Part shown: piece after piece, positions 16,219-25,184 of the stretch
Layout: each line of letters opens with the position of its first letter
How positions within the stretch are numbered: the stretch's first letter is position 1
NCBI GenBank assembly: GCA_964397995.1
Contig: CAYNLG010000025.1
Location: forward strand, 1-42,512
Length of the DNA stretch: 42,512 nt
Source of the DNA: CAYNLG01 sp964397995
GTDB taxonomy: Bacteria > Planctomycetota > Phycisphaerae > FEN-1346
Reading direction: 5' to 3'
Notes under the pieces: generated by a model
Databases searched by the model: none
What the model was told of the DNA's origin: nothing
What the model saw: only the letters and a program-made list of their open reading frames with translations
Program-made: the position numbers and the translations under genes

Positions 16219-17043
16219 CTACAGGAGGTCCGCCAGGTGGGCCATCGCCTCGGCCGCCACCTCCGCCGCCTCCGCCTCGTACGGGTAGAGCTCGACCGTG
16301 ACCCAGCCGTCGTAACCGGCCTCGCGGAGGGCCGCGAAGACGGCCGGGAAGTCGATGGCCCCGCGGCCGGGCACCAGGTGCTTGTGCTCGCGCGACGGGG
16401 CGATGTCTTCCAGGTGGACGTGGCGGATGTGGCCGGCCAGCGTCCGGGCCGCCTCCGCCGGGTCGACGCCCACGCAGAAGAAGTGGCCGATGTCGAAGTT
16501 CAGCCCCACCCGCGGGTGCTTCATGCCCGCCATGAACGCCAGGTACTCGTCCGGCCGCTCGATGAGCAGGTGTGGCTCGGGCTCGATCAGCAGGTCCACG
16601 CCGCACGCCTCGGCCGTCGGCAGGACCCGCTCCAGGCCCGCGCGGTAGAGGCGCTCGGCCTCGGCCCGGTCCATGCCCTCGGGCAGGGGACCGCCCGGCT
16701 CCAGGCTGAGGCCGGGCGCCCCGAGGTCGCGGGCCAGCTCGATGGCGCCGACGGTGTGCTCGATCCGCCGCTCGCGCGCGGCCGGGTCGGGCTCGATCCA
16801 CGACGGATGCCACGTGTCGCCCTGGGCGAACAGGGTGAACGCGTTCAGGTTCGTTACCGCCAGGCCCAGCGCCGCCAGCAGCCCGCGCAGGGCCTCGCGG
16901 CGGGAAGCGTCCACCTGGGGCGGATAGGCGTGCGGCACGTCGGCCATGATCTCGACGCCCGCGTAGCCGCAGGCCGCGATCTGGCGCAGGCTCTCTTCCA
17001 GGCTGACCTGCTTGAAGGCGTTGGTGCTGAAGGCCAGGCGCAT
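16219..17043 (-). CDS. Sugar phosphate isomerase/epimerase (TIM barrel)
   Basis: A 274-residue xylose-isomerase-like TIM barrel. Metal-ligand motifs in order are LLIEPEPHLL (Glu), LNFDIGHFF (Asp, His), HVHLEDIAPSREHKH (His, Glu) and VTVELYPYE (Glu). The N-terminus MRLAFSTNAFKQVSLEESLRQ and the GYAGVEIM block are typical of the family. ATG 17043 has a GGGAG about nine bases upstream. The substrate is unknown; such proteins often act on sugars, inositols or hydroxypyruvate. The gene precedes thiL by 10 bp with no obvious functional link. It differs clearly from the other epimerase at 2557-3384, so this is not a recent duplication. Confidence 0.85.
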   Translation of the reverse strand: MRLAFSTNAFKQVSLEESLRQIAACGYAGVEIMADVPHAYPPQVDASRREALRGLLAALGLAVTNLNAFTLFAQGDTWHPSWIEPDPAARERRIEHTVGAIELARDLGAPGLSLEPGGPLPEGMDRAEAERLYRAGLERVLPTAEACGVDLLIEPEPHLLIERPDEYLAFMAGMKHPRVGLNFDIGHFFCVGVDPAEAARTLAGHIRHVHLEDIAPSREHKHLVPGRGAIDFPAVFAALREAGYDGWVTVELYPYEAEAAEVAAEAMAHLADLL

Positions 17044-17141
17044 CGGGCGGGCTCCCTTCCCCCGTCGGCGGCACCTCGGGCCGCCGGTCGGCACGGGCCG
17101 GAGTGTACCGCGCCGCCGCGCCGGGCGGAAGCGCCCGCCCC

Positions 17142-18524
17142 TCAGAAGACCTCGTTGCCGTCGGCCCGGGCCTTCATACGGGTCCGCATCACCGAGGCCG
17201 CGCGCACCACGTAGAACGGCACCGCGTCGCCCTTGCGGACCTGGGCGAGGATCTGCCCGAGCGTGTCCAGGTCCGCCACGCGGAACCGGCCGGCCTGGAT
17301 CAGGACGTCGCCCACCTGGAACCGGGCCTGCTGGGCCGGGCTGCCCGGCTCGACGCCCGCCACCACGAGCCCTTCCTCCACCATGAGGTGCAGCGTGTCG
17401 GCCAGCTCCGGCGTCAGGGCCTGGAGGTCCAGGCCGAAGAGGGCCTTGGCGAGCTTCTCGCCCTGGGGGCGCGGCACCTCGGCCAGGGTCAGGTCGACCC
17501 GGCGCCGCGTCCCGCCGCGCAGCACCTCCAGGCGGAGCGTCTCGCCCGCCTGGCGCTCCAGCAGCCGCGTCTCCAGCTCGATGGGGCAGGTGACGGCGTG
17601 GCCGTCGATGGCCACGATGCGGTCCAGCGGTTCCAGGCCGGCTTTCTCGGCGGGGGAGCCCTTGTCGACGCGGGCGATCTCGCAGGCGTCCCGCCGCTCG
17701 GCCCGGAAGGCGGCCCCGAACCAGGCCCCGCCGGCCCGCCGCACGCGCAACAGGTCCGTCATGATCTCCCGGACCGTGTCGACGGGGATGGCGAAGCCAA
17801 GGCCCTGGGCCCCGGCCCGGATGGCCGTGTTGATGCCGATCAGCTCGCCCCGGATGTTCAGCAGGGGCCCGCCGGAGTTGCCCGGGTTGATCGGCGCGTC
17901 GGTCTGGATCAGGTTCGTGTAGACGATGTCGGCCGAGGCCTGGATCGTCCGGTCGAGCGCCGAGAGGACCCCCGTGGTCACCGTCCGCTGGTACCCGAAC
18001 GGGTTGCCGACGGCGATGACGGTCTCGCCGATCATCAGGTCCGAACTGATACCGAGACGCACGGCCTGGAGCGGGGCCGTGGGCTGGATCTTGATGACCG
18101 CCAGGTCCGACTCGGTGTCGGCGATGACCAGCTCGGCGTCGAGCTGGGTCTCGTCGGCCAGCGTGACGACGATCTCGTCGGCCTGGCTGACCACGTGGGC
18201 GTTCGTGCAGATGTAGCCCGTCTCGGTCAGGATGACGCCGGAGCCCAGGCTGCCCGTCACGTGCCGCCGCGGGGGGAACATGCGGCTGAGGCGGTCGCGG
18301 AAGACGTCGGGCAGGTCGCCCCAGAGGCGCGGCACGGCGCGGGTGGTCCGGACGCTCCGGGTCGAGATGTTGACGACGCTCGGTCCGGCCGCCTCCACCG
18401 CCCGCACCACGGGCGTCCGGCGGTCGACCGTCGAGAGGTCCGGCTCGTCCGAGGCGACGGTCGTGGCCGCCGCGGCAAGCACCAGCGTCAGCGGGAGCAG
18501 CGTGCGTGTCATCATGGGACGCAT
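17142..18524 (-). CDS. HtrA/Deg-type serine protease with two PDZ domains
   Basis: A 460-residue exported trypsin-like protease. A signal peptide (LLPLTLVLAAAATTVASDE) is followed by the protease domain with the full catalytic triad: His110 in TNAHVV, Asp140 in SDLAVIK and Ser217 in PGNSGGPLL. The first PDZ domain (residues about 275-360, GSPAEKAGLEPLDRIVAIDG) and the second (about 375-455, GSPAQQARFQVGDVLIQAG) follow. It should degrade or refold damaged envelope proteins. Two start codons (M1 and M4/M5) are possible; a weak promoter-like TTGAAG-N18-TAGGAT lies immediately upstream of the first, which would favour the inner start. DegP versus DegQ cannot be separated here. Confidence 0.92.
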   Translation of the reverse strand: MRPMMTRTLLPLTLVLAAAATTVASDEPDLSTVDRRTPVVRAVEAAGPSVVNISTRSVRTTRAVPRLWGDLPDVFRDRLSRMFPPRRHVTGSLGSGVILTETGYICTNAHVVSQADEIVVTLADETQLDAELVIADTESDLAVIKIQPTAPLQAVRLGISSDLMIGETVIAVGNPFGYQRTVTTGVLSALDRTIQASADIVYTNLIQTDAPINPGNSGGPLLNIRGELIGINTAIRAGAQGLGFAIPVDTVREIMTDLLRVRRAGGAWFGAAFRAERRDACEIARVDKGSPAEKAGLEPLDRIVAIDGHAVTCPIELETRLLERQAGETLRLEVLRGGTRRRVDLTLAEVPRPQGEKLAKALFGLDLQALTPELADTLHLMVEEGLVVAGVEPGSPAQQARFQVGDVLIQAGRFRVADLDTLGQILAQVRKGDAVPFYVVRAASVMRTRMKARADGNEVF

Positions 18525-18574
18525 CCTAGAATCCGGGTATCGGTCGCTTCAAGCGCAAAGCCGGCCGGGGGGGG

Positions 18575-19807
18575 TTAGACGCGGCCGGGCGGCCCGTTGT
18601 TCGCGTCGGCGCGGCTCTTGGTGATCTCTTCCAGGACCCGCGTCGCGTACGCCCCCGGCCGCAGCGTGAACGCCACCGTGAACCCGTCCTCCGTCGGCGC
18701 CAGCGCCACGTCCGTCACGCGCGCCCGCAGCGGCCGCCGGTCCCCCTTCAGGCCGAACGCCTTCACACGCCCGAAGTCGGCCGGCCCGACGCCGGCCTCG
18801 CCGAGGACCGCGCGCTCGATCTCGCCCGGCCGGCCTTCGGCCAGACGGACCTGGTGCGCCACGAGCGGCCCTGTCGGGCTGATCTCGAACCGGTCGGCGC
18901 GCGGCTGCTCGGCGGCCGCGTCCTCGACCAGGAAGACCGGCCCGCGCCGCGCCCCCGGCCGCAGCAGCGCCGCCAGGTCGCCCGCCTCGACCCGGTCGAG
19001 GTCCTCGAGCCGCCGGTCGAGCACCTCGTTGAACAGGGCCGCCTGGTACGCGCTCACCAGCAGCCGCGCCAGCGGCTTCGGCACCGCCCGGACCGCCCGC
19101 CCTGGGTCGCGGGTCTTGATGAGGGTCGCCAGGACGCGCCGCTGGTCGGGCGTCCCCGCGAAGACGCGCCGGGCCTCGCGCCAGTCGCCCGCGTCGTAGG
19201 CGGCCCGGGCGGTGGCGTGGCGCGGCGAATCGGCCTCGGTCGGCCCGCCGAGGAACCGGTCGCAGAAGCCCCGCGCGTCGCCCAGCACCAGCGCCCGGCC
19301 CAGCAGGTGGTTGTCGCCGCGACGCCCGAACCGCTGGGCGTCGAACGCGTTCGGCAGCCCGCGCTGCCGCAGCACCTCCAGCACCGCCCGGGCGCGCGGC
19401 AACGGGTCGAGGTCGGTGCCGCGCACGCGGACCTCGAAGCGATTGCCCGCCAGGTGGCCGATCTTCAGCCGGTTCCGGTGGCGGCTGACGGCCAGCACCT
19501 TCAGCCCCGGCAACTCCAGGCCCGCCGCCTTCGCCGGGTCGATGCCCTCCAGGCTCACCCACTGGCGGGTGACCGCCCGGGCGTCCTTCAGGCCCGCCAT
19601 GCCGACCAGCCGGCCGGGCTTGCCGAAGGCCCGGGCCAGGGTGGCGGCGGCTTCCATCGCGCCGAGACCGCGCTTCTCGACGTACAGGTACACGTGCTGG
19701 CCGGTCCCGCTCGGCTGGTAGAGGGGAATCTCGGTCACGCGGAAGTCGTCCGGGTCGGCCTTGACGTGGCCCCCGGTGCCGGGCAGGTTGGCCGTGAGGA
19801 GCCTCAT
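18575..19807 (-). CDS. truD: tRNA pseudouridine synthase D
   Basis: A 410-residue TruD-family enzyme forming pseudouridine 13 in tRNA-Glu. The catalytic block VGMAGLKDARAVTRQW near residue 72 contains the nucleophilic Asp. Other family motifs are DFRVTEIPLY near residue 22, RLKIGHLAGNRFEVRVR, LPNAFDAQRFGRRGDNHLLG and VSAYQAALFNEVLDRR. The C-terminal part FRLRPGAYATRVLEEI-like (FTLRPGAYATRVLEEI) is also typical. ATG 19807 overlaps the rbsK stop by ATGA, so the pair is translationally coupled. There is no evident functional tie with ribokinase. Confidence 0.94.
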   Translation of the reverse strand: MRLLTANLPGTGGHVKADPDDFRVTEIPLYQPSGTGQHVYLYVEKRGLGAMEAAATLARAFGKPGRLVGMAGLKDARAVTRQWVSLEGIDPAKAAGLELPGLKVLAVSRHRNRLKIGHLAGNRFEVRVRGTDLDPLPRARAVLEVLRQRGLPNAFDAQRFGRRGDNHLLGRALVLGDARGFCDRFLGGPTEADSPRHATARAAYDAGDWREARRVFAGTPDQRRVLATLIKTRDPGRAVRAVPKPLARLLVSAYQAALFNEVLDRRLEDLDRVEAGDLAALLRPGARRGPVFLVEDAAAEQPRADRFEISPTGPLVAHQVRLAEGRPGEIERAVLGEAGVGPADFGRVKAFGLKGDRRPLRARVTDVALAPTEDGFTVAFTLRPGAYATRVLEEITKSRADANNGPPGRV

Positions 19808-20733
19808 GGCGCGTCTCCGCGGCCCGCAAGGAACCCGTCGAGTTCCGCCCGGGTCGGCATGCCGGGCTGGGCGCCCAGACGCGTGCACGCGAGGGCCCCG
19901 GCGGCGCAGGCGATCCGCGCCGCCGCCTCCGGCGCCGTGCCGCACGCGTGCTCGACGGCGAGGGCGGCCGTGAAGGCGTCGCCGGCGGCCGTGGTGTCGA
20001 GGACCTCCACCTCGAAGGGCGGGATGCGCCGGACGCCGCCGCTCGTCGCGACCACCGCTCCCTCGTCGCCGACCTTCAGGACGACCGTCTCCGGCCCGCG
20101 CGCGAGCAGCGCCTGGGCCAGGGCCTCGGCGGACCGCTCGCCCAGGGTCTCGCCCACGAGCGCCGCCGCCTCCGCCGCGTTCGGCGTCAGCACGGCCGCC
20201 CGGAAGACGGCCTCGTCGGGGGCGTCGCGGGGCGGGCCGGCGTCCACGACGGTCGGTGTGCCCACCTCGCGGGCCAGATCGATGGCCGTGGCCACGGTCT
20301 CCGGCGGGATTTCCAGCTGGAGGACGACGGCGTCGGCCTCGGCCACCAGGTCGCGGGCCGCCCGGACGTCGTCCGGCGCGAGGTGTGCGTTCGCCCCGGG
20401 CGTGACGACGATGCGGTTCTCCCCGTCGGCCGCCACGAGGATCAGCGCGACGCCGCTCGGCGTGTCCGGGACGGTGTCGAGGCGGCCGGTGTCGACGCCG
20501 GCGGCGTCGAGGGCGTCGCGGAGGCGCCGGCCCCAGTCGTCGTCGCCGACGCGGCCGAGGAAGGCGGTGCGGGCGCCCAGGCGGGCACACGCCACCGCCT
20601 GGTTCGCCCCCTTGCCGCCCGGAATCGTGTGCAGGGCGCTGCCGCGCACGTTCTCCCCCGGGGCCGGCACGTGGTCGACGCGGGCCACCAGGTCCATGTT
20701 GACGCTGCCGATGACGAGGATGCGTGGGGGCAT
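19804..20733 (-). CDS. rbsK: Ribokinase (PfkB family)
   Basis: A 309-residue PfkB carbohydrate kinase phosphorylating D-ribose to ribose 5-phosphate. Signatures are ILVIGSVNMDLVARVDHVP at the N-terminus, the glycine-rich TIPGGKGANQAVACARLG near residue 37 and the catalytic DTTAAGDAFTAALAV near residue 247, plus the alkali-ion region near the C-terminus. Its close match to RbsK signatures, rather than fructokinase, supports ribokinase. ATG 20733 follows GCGGAGG. A TAGAAT hexamer at 20758-20763 (minus) may be its -10. No ribose transporter or regulator is adjacent. Confidence 0.88.
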   Translation of the reverse strand: MPPRILVIGSVNMDLVARVDHVPAPGENVRGSALHTIPGGKGANQAVACARLGARTAFLGRVGDDDWGRRLRDALDAAGVDTGRLDTVPDTPSGVALILVAADGENRIVVTPGANAHLAPDDVRAARDLVAEADAVVLQLEIPPETVATAIDLAREVGTPTVVDAGPPRDAPDEAVFRAAVLTPNAAEAAALVGETLGERSAEALAQALLARGPETVVLKVGDEGAVVATSGGVRRIPPFEVEVLDTTAAGDAFTAALAVEHACGTAPEAAARIACAAGALACTRLGAQPGMPTRAELDGFLAGRGDAP

Positions 20734-20839
20734 GGCGGCCTCCGCGGGGTCACGGGGATTCTACGCCCCCGCCCCACGCGACGCCAGCGTTTCGGCGCCC
20801 GGCGCCCGGCCCCCCGCGGGCCGACGCCTCGGATTTGTC

Positions 20840-20868
20840 TTGAGGGCGCCGGGCGGGCGGCCTAAGAT
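20840..20868 (+). promoter_or_regulatory. Promoter for lepB-lptB-kinase operon
   Basis: TTGAGG (20840-20845) and TAAGAT (20863-20868) are spaced by 17 bases, with the predicted start about 40 bases upstream of ATG 20917. The sequence lies in the divergent gap with rbsK. Confidence 0.55.
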
Positions 20869-20916
20869 TCCCGCTTCCGAACCCGCGGACTGCCCCGCCC
20901 CAGACGACCCGGGACC

Positions 20917-22431
20917 ATGGCCGAGACGCGACGCGACCTCCAAACCGAGCATCGCCGCCAGAAGAAGCGCGAATCGCTTCTGGAGACCCTGGAGTCCATC
21001 GTCGTCGCGTTCATCCTGGCCTTCATCTTCCGGGCCTTCCTCATCGAGGCCTTCGTCATCCCGACCGGCTCCATGGCCGCCACCCTCTACGGCCAGCACC
21101 TGGAGTTCGAGTGCACGTCGTGCGGCACGGAGTTCGCCGTCGGCCTCGACGACAGCCGCGCCCGGCCCGGCGAGCCCTACCAGCTCAGCAAACCTCTCTG
21201 CCCGAACTGCTTCTTCCAGCAGGACCTGGGCGGTGACCTCGAGCGGTTCCACGGCGACCGCATCCTCGTCCTGAAGTACATCTACGACTTCTGTCCGCCC
21301 GAGCGGTGGGACGTGGTCGTCTTCCGGTTCCCCCTGGAGCCGAAGGACAACTTTATCAAGCGGCTCGTGGGCCTGCCGGGCGAGACCCTCGAGCTCCGCG
21401 ACGGCGACCTGGCGGTCCGCCAGCCCGGCCAGGAGGCCGCCCGCGTCGTCCAGAAACCCGACGACGCCCAGGAGGCCCTCTGGATGCTCGTCCACGACAC
21501 CCGCCACCGGCCGACCCACCTCGGCTGGGAGCCCCGCTGGTTCGGCGAGGGATGGCGACGCGAGGACGACGGCTACCTCCTGGCCACCCCCGGCAAGAAG
21601 ACCGCGTGGCTGACCTACCACCATCGCAACGCGTACGGCCGCCCCGCCCCCATCCAGGACTTCTACGCCTACAACACCGGCTCCGGCGACGAGGCCGTCC
21701 GCCTCGGTACCTCCCACGTCAAGGACCTGTGCGTGCGCGGCCCGGTGACGGTGACGGAGCCCGGGACGACCGTCCTCGTGGAACTCCGTTCGTGGAAGGA
21801 CACGGTCCGCGTCGAGCTGACGCCCCAGGGCTCCGGCAGGCCGTCGCGGGCGCTCGTCGGCAAGACCGTGGTGGCTGAGGCCGCGGGCGGCGTGCTGCCG
21901 GTCGGCGAGGCGGCCGACGTCCGCGCCGCCGTGGTGGACGAGAAGGTCATGGTCCTGGTCGGTGGCCGCCGCGTTCTCACGCCGCGCACCGACCGCGCCA
22001 CGCCCGAGGGCGACCCGATCTTCACCCCGACGCCGGTCTCGGAGGCCGAGCGAGACCGCATCACCGACAGCCCGGCCGGGCCCGCGGGTGTCCGCGTGGG
22101 CGGCCAGGGCGGCCGCGTCCGCCTCGGGTACCTGCGCCTCGACCGCGACATCCACTACTTCAACTGCTACCGCCGCATGGACGGCCTCGGGTCGGTGCCC
22201 GGGGCGGCCACGGCGGGGCACCCGTTTACGCTGGGGGCCGACGAGTTCTTCGTCATGGGCGACAACAGCCCCCGGTCCTACGACAGCCGCGAGTGGCCCC
22301 TGGAGCGGCCCGTCGTGCCGCGCCGCAACCTCGTCGGCAGGGCCTTCTTTGTCTACTGGCCGGCCGCGGGGGACCGGCTGGGCCTGATCCCGATCCTGCC
22401 GGACCCCACGGGGTTCCGGTTCGTGCACTGA
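20917..22431 (+). CDS. lepB: Signal peptidase I, enlarged, with zinc-ribbon insertion
   Basis: A 504-residue S26A leader peptidase, much larger than the common 200-320 residues. A membrane segment (SIVVAFILAFIFRAFLIEAF) is followed directly by the catalytic Ser52 in IPTGSM and Lys148 in NFIKRLVGLPGE, and by the GDNSPRSYDSR box near residue 448. Between Ser and Lys lies an insertion with C66-x2-C69 and C95-x2-C98, a probable zinc ribbon. Between the Lys box and the GDNS box lies an extra stretch of about 300 residues rich in beta structure. It cleaves signal peptides of exported proteins at the outer face of the inner membrane. It opens an operon with lptB and a PfkB kinase. Confidence 0.92.
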   Translation: MAETRRDLQTEHRRQKKRESLLETLESIVVAFILAFIFRAFLIEAFVIPTGSMAATLYGQHLEFECTSCGTEFAVGLDDSRARPGEPYQLSKPLCPNCFFQQDLGGDLERFHGDRILVLKYIYDFCPPERWDVVVFRFPLEPKDNFIKRLVGLPGETLELRDGDLAVRQPGQEAARVVQKPDDAQEALWMLVHDTRHRPTHLGWEPRWFGEGWRREDDGYLLATPGKKTAWLTYHHRNAYGRPAPIQDFYAYNTGSGDEAVRLGTSHVKDLCVRGPVTVTEPGTTVLVELRSWKDTVRVELTPQGSGRPSRALVGKTVVAEAAGGVLPVGEAADVRAAVVDEKVMVLVGGRRVLTPRTDRATPEGDPIFTPTPVSEAERDRITDSPAGPAGVRVGGQGGRVRLGYLRLDRDIHYFNCYRRMDGLGSVPGAATAGHPFTLGADEFFVMGDNSPRSYDSREWPLERPVVPRRNLVGRAFFVYWPAAGDRLGLIPILPDPTGFRFVH

Positions 22432-22477
22432 CTCGGCGGCCGCGCCGCTCCCGGGCGGCCGGCCGGAGGGATGCCGC

Positions 22478-23227
22478 GTGGAACTCCTGAACGTCACCGG
22501 CCTGGTCAAGGTGTACGGCGGGCGGCGCGTCGTCGACGACGTCTCGTTCAGCGTCAACGAGGCGGAGATCGTCGGCCTGCTCGGCAAGAACGGCGCCGGC
22601 AAGACCACCAGCTTCAAGATGACCATCGGCATGATCCCCGCCGACGCCGGCCGCGTCATCTTCGAGGGACGCGACGTCAGCCGCCTCCCCATGTTCCGCC
22701 GCGCACGCCTCGGCATGGGCTACCTCTCCCAGGAGCCCAGCATCTTCCAGCGCCTTTCGGTCGAGGAGAACCTCCTCGGCATGCTCGAAATGATGCACCT
22801 GGACCACGCCGAGCGCAAGGCCATCGCCGCCGAACTGCTCCGCGACTTCGGCCTCACGCACCTGGCACGCCAGCAGGCCCGGACCCTCTCGGGCGGCGAA
22901 CGCCGGCGCCTCGAAATTGCCCGCGCCCTCGCCACGCGGCCCAGCCTGATGCTTCTGGACGAGCCCTTTACCGGCGTCGACCCCATCGCCATCTTCGACA
23001 TCCAGGGCTTCATCCGGAACCTGAAGGCGCGCGGCATCGGGGTGCTGGTGACCGACCACAACGTCCACGCCACCCTCGGCATCGTCGACCGGGCCTACAT
23101 CGTCAACGAGGGCACCGTCTTCTGCCACGGCACCAGCCAGGAACTCGTCAACGACCCCGACGTCAAACGCGTCTACCTCGGCTCGACCTTCCGCGGCGAC
23201 GAGTTCGACCGGCCCGAGGCCCCCTGA
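22478..23227 (+). CDS. lptB: LPS export ABC transporter ATP-binding protein LptB
   Basis: A 249-residue ABC ATPase closely resembling LptB. Walker A is GKNGAGKTTSFKM near residue 34, the Q-loop YLSQEPSIFQRLSVEEN, the signature LSGGERRRLEIARALATRP, Walker B LMLLDEPFTGVDPIAI, and the switch VTDHNVHATLGIVDRAYI. The GRDVSRLPMFRRARLGMGYLSQE and FTGVDPIAI wording is characteristic of LptB rather than amino-acid transporters. It drives LPS extraction with LptF/G, which supports a diderm envelope. The start is GTG 22478 after GGAGGG. The kinase gene begins two bases after the stop. Confidence 0.92.
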   Translation: MELLNVTGLVKVYGGRRVVDDVSFSVNEAEIVGLLGKNGAGKTTSFKMTIGMIPADAGRVIFEGRDVSRLPMFRRARLGMGYLSQEPSIFQRLSVEENLLGMLEMMHLDHAERKAIAAELLRDFGLTHLARQQARTLSGGERRRLEIARALATRPSLMLLDEPFTGVDPIAIFDIQGFIRNLKARGIGVLVTDHNVHATLGIVDRAYIVNEGTVFCHGTSQELVNDPDVKRVYLGSTFRGDEFDRPEAP

Positions 23228-23229
23228 CC

Positions 23230-24180
23230 ATGGCCGACGCCGCCGTCATCGCCGTCACCCTCAACACCGCCCTCGACCGCACCTTGGACGTGCCGGGCCT
23301 CGCGCTCGGCGGCCACGTGCGCGGGTCGCTGGTCTCGGTCCAGCCCGCCGGCAAGGCCGTGAACGTGGCGCGGTTGCTGGACCGGCTGGGGGTGGTGGCC
23401 ATCCTGACGGGATTCGTCGGCGCCGGCGACCGCGAGCGGTTCGCCGAGAGCTTCGCCAAGACCGGCGTCCGCATCGAGCTCTTCGAGGGCCGCGGTGCCA
23501 CCCGCGAGAACATCACCCTGGTCGATCCGCGGGCCGGCACCGAGACGCACATCCGCGACGAGGGGTTCTCCCTGACCGACGACGACCTCGCCCGGCTCGA
23601 AAAGAAGCTCCGCATCCTGGCCGCCCCCGAGACGCCGGTGGCCTTCGCCGGCAGCCTGCCGCCCGGCATGACGCCCGACGCCTTTGCCGCCCTCATCGAG
23701 GCCTGCCGGGCCAAGGGCGCCCGCGTGGCCGTCGACACCAGCGGCCCGGGGCTGGAAGCCGTGCGGGACCGGGCGCTCTGGCTCGTGAAGCCGAACCTGG
23801 AGGAACTCGCCCACCTGGCCGGCCGGCCCGTCGAGGACGAGGCCGGGGCCCTGGAATCCGCCCGCGCCCTGAGGCCGCGGGTCGAGGAGGTCATCGTGAC
23901 CCTCGGGGCCGAAGGGGCGATCCTCGTGACGGAGGCCGGGGCGTGGGCGGCCCGCCCGCACCCGCCCGCCGGCGCGGTCGTCAACACGGTCGGGTGCGGC
24001 GACGCGCTGCTGGCCGGCTTCCTGCGAGCGCGGGTTCAGGGGCAAAAGGACGCCGACGCCCTGGCGTGGGGCGTGGCCTGCGGCACCGCGGCCGCCCGGT
24101 GCATCCGCGCCGGCGAGGTCGATCCGGACGTCGTCGAGCTCGAGCGCAAGGGCGTCGCGGTCACGGTCCTCGACGCCTGA
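23230..24180 (+). CDS. PfkB-family hexose-phosphate kinase, probable 1-phosphofructokinase
   Basis: A 316-residue PfkB kinase of the FruK/LacC branch. Evidence is the N-terminal VTLNTALDRTLDVPGL, AGKAVNVARLLDRLG near residue 39, FAGSLPPGMTPDAF near residue 138, WLVKPNLEELAHL and the catalytic NTVGCGDALLAGFLRA near residue 255. The N-terminal TLNxxxDR and the absence of a ribokinase GGKGANQ motif favour 1-phosphofructokinase or tagatose-6-phosphate kinase. No PTS fructose genes are nearby, so the natural substrate is uncertain. ATG 23230 starts two bases after the lptB stop, clearly in the same operon. Confidence 0.82.
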   Translation: MADAAVIAVTLNTALDRTLDVPGLALGGHVRGSLVSVQPAGKAVNVARLLDRLGVVAILTGFVGAGDRERFAESFAKTGVRIELFEGRGATRENITLVDPRAGTETHIRDEGFSLTDDDLARLEKKLRILAAPETPVAFAGSLPPGMTPDAFAALIEACRAKGARVAVDTSGPGLEAVRDRALWLVKPNLEELAHLAGRPVEDEAGALESARALRPRVEEVIVTLGAEGAILVTEAGAWAARPHPPAGAVVNTVGCGDALLAGFLRARVQGQKDADALAWGVACGTAAARCIRAGEVDPDVVELERKGVAVTVLDA

Positions 24181-24293
24181 CCGTCACGGCGCGGGCGAGC
24201 GGACGGCCCACGCCACGCACGCGCGGGGGCGAGCGCCGCGGCTGACGAGGCGCGCCGTCCCGGGTTGCCGCCAAGCGCCGCACGCCCTCCACC

Positions 24294-25184
24294 TCACCCC
24301 TCCAGGCAGCGCCCCACCAGCGGCCGCAGCGTCTCGATCCGCTCGGCCGGAATGGCCGCCCGGTCCGTCCAGAGCGCCTGCTTCAGGGCGTGGCGGCAGT
24401 CGCAGCGGACGTCCGCCCCGGCGATCCGCGGGACCGTCCGCCGCATCAGCTCCACGGCGCTGGCCGTCCCCTTGGCCACGTTCGCCAGGATGGTCTGGAT
24501 GACCGACTCCGGCTCGACGTCCGGGTCGTGTGCCCGCCAGCAGTCGTAATCGGTCGGCACGGCCACCAGGGCGTAGCAGAGCTCGGCCTCGCGGGCGAGC
24601 TTGGCCTCGGGCATGGCGGTCATGCCGATCAGGTCGGCCCCCCACTGGCGGTGCAGCAGGCTCTCGGCCTTGGTCGAGAACTGGGGCCCTTCCATGCAGA
24701 CATACGTGCCCTTCGGGTGGACCGTCACGCCGGCGAGCCCGGTCGCCACCTCCTGGAGCAGCGCCCGCAGCGACGGGCAGAACGGGTCGGCCAACTCGAC
24801 GTGGGCCACCAGGCCCGGCGTGTCGAAGAACGTCCGCCCGCCGCGCACCGTCTTGTCGATCACCTGGTCGGCGATCACGAGGTCCGTCGGGGCGATCTTC
24901 TCCTGAAGGCTGCCGACCGCGCCGGACGCCAGGACGTGCGTGACCCCGAGCTGTTTCAGGGCGAAGACGTTGGCCCGGTACGGGACCAGGCTCGGTGGGA
25001 ACCGGTGGCCGGGCCCGTGGCGGGCGAGGGCGGCAATGCGGGTGCCGTCGATCTCACCCAGCGTGATGGGGCTCGAGGGCGGGCCGAAGGGTGTCTCGAC
25101 CTCCACCGCCTCGCCCGGGGTGTCTCGGAGCAGGGCGTCTCCGAGCCCCGTTCCGCCGATCAGGCCGACCATCGTCTCCGCCAT
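24294..25184 (-). CDS. mtnP: S-methyl-5'-thioadenosine phosphorylase
   Basis: A 296-residue trimeric-type nucleoside phosphorylase converting methylthioadenosine plus phosphate to adenine and methylthioribose 1-phosphate in methionine salvage. Motifs are LIGGTGLGD near residue 8, RHGPGHRFPPSLVPYRANV near residue 53, ASGAVGSLQEKIAPTDLVI near residue 85, CMEGPQFSTKAES, GMTAMPEAKLAREAELCYA and PTDYDCW. The MTAMPEAKLAREAE and TDYDCW segments favour MTA over purine nucleosides. ATG 25184 follows a strong GGAGGAAG. No other salvage genes (mtnA, mtnK) are in the window. Confidence 0.93.
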   Translation of the reverse strand: MAETMVGLIGGTGLGDALLRDTPGEAVEVETPFGPPSSPITLGEIDGTRIAALARHGPGHRFPPSLVPYRANVFALKQLGVTHVLASGAVGSLQEKIAPTDLVIADQVIDKTVRGGRTFFDTPGLVAHVELADPFCPSLRALLQEVATGLAGVTVHPKGTYVCMEGPQFSTKAESLLHRQWGADLIGMTAMPEAKLAREAELCYALVAVPTDYDCWRAHDPDVEPESVIQTILANVAKGTASAVELMRRTVPRIAGADVRCDCRHALKQALWTDRAAIPAERIETLRPLVGRCLEG

